A stretch of DNA of 33,181 bases, taken from the NCBI GenBank assembly GCA_027065715.1, contig JAMONO010000093.1:1-33181 (forward strand), given 5' to 3'. Below, piece after piece: positions 32,170 to 33,181 of this stretch (the first letter of the stretch is position 1; every line of letters starts with the position of its first letter). The notes beneath the pieces are model-generated. The model saw only the letters and a program-made list of their open reading frames with translations, did not search any database and had not been told where the DNA came from. The translations under genes were made by a program, and so were the position numbers. Origin of the DNA: Flavobacteriales bacterium. Lineage in GTDB: Bacteria > Bacteroidota > Bacteroidia > Flavobacteriales > Flavobacteriaceae.

Positions 32170-32388
32170 TCAGTTTTTTTTCAAAAATAAATAATAAAAA
32201 TTGACCGTAGCAATAAAAGCATTGGAAATAACCACCGGATAGGCATCAAGCATCACTCCGTATATAACAAATAAAATACAAGCTATGGAATTAATTATAC
32301 GTAGTTTTTTAATGTCCTTCATTAAAAAGGAAAACATCAAGATAGCCATGGCGGCATATCCTGTCCATTCTATCAAATTTTCGTTCAT
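32170..32388 (-). CDS. Small inner-membrane protein, YgjV-like
   Basis: A 72-residue (or 75 from the alternative ATG at 32395-32397) hydrophobic protein with three predicted membrane helices: WTGYAAMAILMFSFLM, IINSIACILFVIYGVML and VVISNAFIATVNFYYLFL. A pattern of paired helices with a charged KDIKKLR loop recalls YgjV or half of a PQ-loop transporter. Function is unknown. I prefer the inner ATG because a -7 box at 32410-32417 leaves too little leader for the outer one, but the choice is not firm. Confidence 0.7.
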   Translation of the reverse strand: MNENLIEWTGYAAMAILMFSFLMKDIKKLRIINSIACILFVIYGVMLDAYPVVISNAFIATVNFYYLFLKKN

Positions 32389-32409
32389 ATTTAACATTTT
32401 TTAAGACTG

Positions 32410-32436
32410 CAAAGGTATGAAATTTGTTTATTTTTG
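32410..32436. promoter_or_regulatory. Divergent -7 promoter boxes
   Basis: TACCTTTG on the minus strand (32417-32410) serves the small membrane gene and pyk; TATTTTTG on the plus strand (32429-32436) serves the gene starting at 32455. Both match TAnnTTTG; neither has a clear TTG partner. The plus-strand box overlaps the TTG at 32434, which rules that codon out as the start of the downstream gene. Confidence 0.5.
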
Positions 32437-32454
32437 AGCTTATTTCAAACCATC

Positions 32455-33006
32455 ATGAAAAGAAAATATTTGATACTGTTTACCATATATTTTTTTACTG
32501 CTTTTTATACCATTGTTCGTTACCATTTATTTGGCGGTGTTCTTTGGAAAGATTTACCTGTTTTTACTTTAAATAAAATTGTTATTTTTTCGGCAATGAT
32601 TACAAGTATTGTTTTGTTAAATGACAATATAACCCAACAAGAAAAACGATTTTTTTACAAGACAATATACATTTCCGTAGCCTTACATTTGTTGTTGAGT
32701 TTGCAAGTGCTAAAACCTTACTATTTAAAAGATTTTTTTGATGCAAAAGGTGGCTATTCATTTTGGGGCAACTGGAGTTTATTGTGGGGTATTTTGGCTG
32801 CTATGATTTTTTTTCTCGGTAAAAAAACAAACATTTTATCCGGTTTTTTTGTTCAATTTTTTTTGATTTTTGTCGGTTTGCACCTGATTTTCACGGGGTT
32901 TAACAGTTGGATAGAACCTTCAATGTGGTATGGAGGTATGCCTCCCGTTACTTTATTAAGTTTTTTAATAATAGCTTATCGATTATGGCACAACAATAAA
33001 TATTGA
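32455..33006 (+). CDS. Multi-pass membrane protein of unknown function
   Basis: A 183-residue protein with about five hydrophobic segments: YLILFTIYFFTAFYTIV, LNKIVIFSAMITSIVLL, TIYISVALHLLLSL, GNWSLLWGILAAMIFFL and FFVQFFLIFVGLHLIFTGF, then VTLLSFLIIAYRLW at the end. I do not recognise the family. The ATG at 32455 is chosen over a TTG at 32434, which lies inside the promoter box. There is no known domain and no neighbour that explains it. Confidence 0.75.
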   Translation: MKRKYLILFTIYFFTAFYTIVRYHLFGGVLWKDLPVFTLNKIVIFSAMITSIVLLNDNITQQEKRFFYKTIYISVALHLLLSLQVLKPYYLKDFFDAKGGYSFWGNWSLLWGILAAMIFFLGKKTNILSGFFVQFFLIFVGLHLIFTGFNSWIEPSMWYGGMPPVTLLSFLIIAYRLWHNNKY

Positions 33007-33029
33007 ACGCTATTTGAATACATTAGCAA

Positions 33030-33181
33030 ATGAGCACCCCAACCGACTACCAACTGTTCTTTACAACTTACGAAAAAGGGCACGGTTCATTTGTTTTGAA
33101 CAATATTATATGTATTTAGTATAACAAAAAACTTTTACAAGAGCTTTATGCATCACATTGGGCGTCTTATATCATCGGCGC
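33030..33181 (+). other. Possible interrupted or starting gene at the right edge
   Basis: ATG at 33030 opens 29 codons (MSTPTDYQLFFTTYEKGHGS and on) before a TAG at 33117-33119. The same frame then stays open to the window end and reads KKLLQELYASHWASYIIG, which looks protein-like. This could be a gene broken by a stop codon, two unrelated frames, or a gene that starts later. I cannot identify it, and the composition alone does not decide. Confidence 0.25.

Noticed and set aside
1-33181. Mobile elements, tRNA, rRNA, phage genes or toxin-antitoxin pairs
   Set aside because: No transposase, integrase, tRNA cloverleaf or typical short paired genes were seen on either strand.

Overview
This is a low-GC, AT-rich chromosomal segment from a member of the Bacteroidota, most likely class Flavobacteriia. 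The evidence is a gliding-motility lipoprotein (GldD), a protein with a type IX secretion sorting domain, the rnc/IPExxxVDY gene pair, a flavobacterial-type Cas1/Cas2 pair, a thymidine kinase with the degenerate zinc site I associate with this group, and promoter boxes of the Bacteroidota form (TTG, about 17-23 nt, then TAnnTTTG). I do not name a genus.

Positions 1-3667: the left edge lies inside a type II-C-like CRISPR array (66-bp period, eight complete identical 36-bp repeats, eight 30-nt spacers). It is followed by a strong bidirectional terminator and a cas1-cas2 pair on the minus strand. No cas9 sits in the usual place upstream of cas1; that position holds housekeeping genes (tdk-alr).

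Positions 3668-9376: plus-strand genes for a hypothetical protein, the rRNA methyltransferase RsmI, a ferredoxin/flavodoxin-NADP reductase-like protein, GldD, and a large membrane regulator that joins a periplasmic propeller to a cytoplasmic AraC-type DNA-binding domain.

Positions 9377-13700: minus-strand rpiB, a lipoprotein plus T9SS-secreted protein operon closed by a clear terminator, and mscL with its own terminator.

Positions 13858-18239: a three-gene plus-strand locus with a cellulose-synthase-like GT2 membrane glycosyltransferase, a membrane-anchored DUF3131 protein and an outer-membrane beta-barrel protein. Together they look like a compact trans-envelope polysaccharide synthesis and export system without recognisable BcsB, BcsC or PilZ parts. 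This is the best candidate in the window for an undescribed system.

Positions 18378-24759: the acpP-fabF-rnc-IPExxxVDY cluster, a convergent S41 processing protease, dprA and a stand-alone Aer-like PAS protein.

Positions 24756-33181: a minus-strand flippase-ddl operon, two divergent outer-membrane beta-barrel genes, an SPFH/band-7 protein, pyruvate kinase, a small membrane protein, a divergent multi-pass membrane protein, and a short tail that may hold a broken or still-starting gene.

I see no rRNA, tRNA, insertion sequence, phage gene or origin. No gene-free stretch longer than 300 bases exists apart from the CRISPR array. Most of the window is ordinary core genome; the accessory parts are the CRISPR locus and the GT2/DUF3131/barrel locus.
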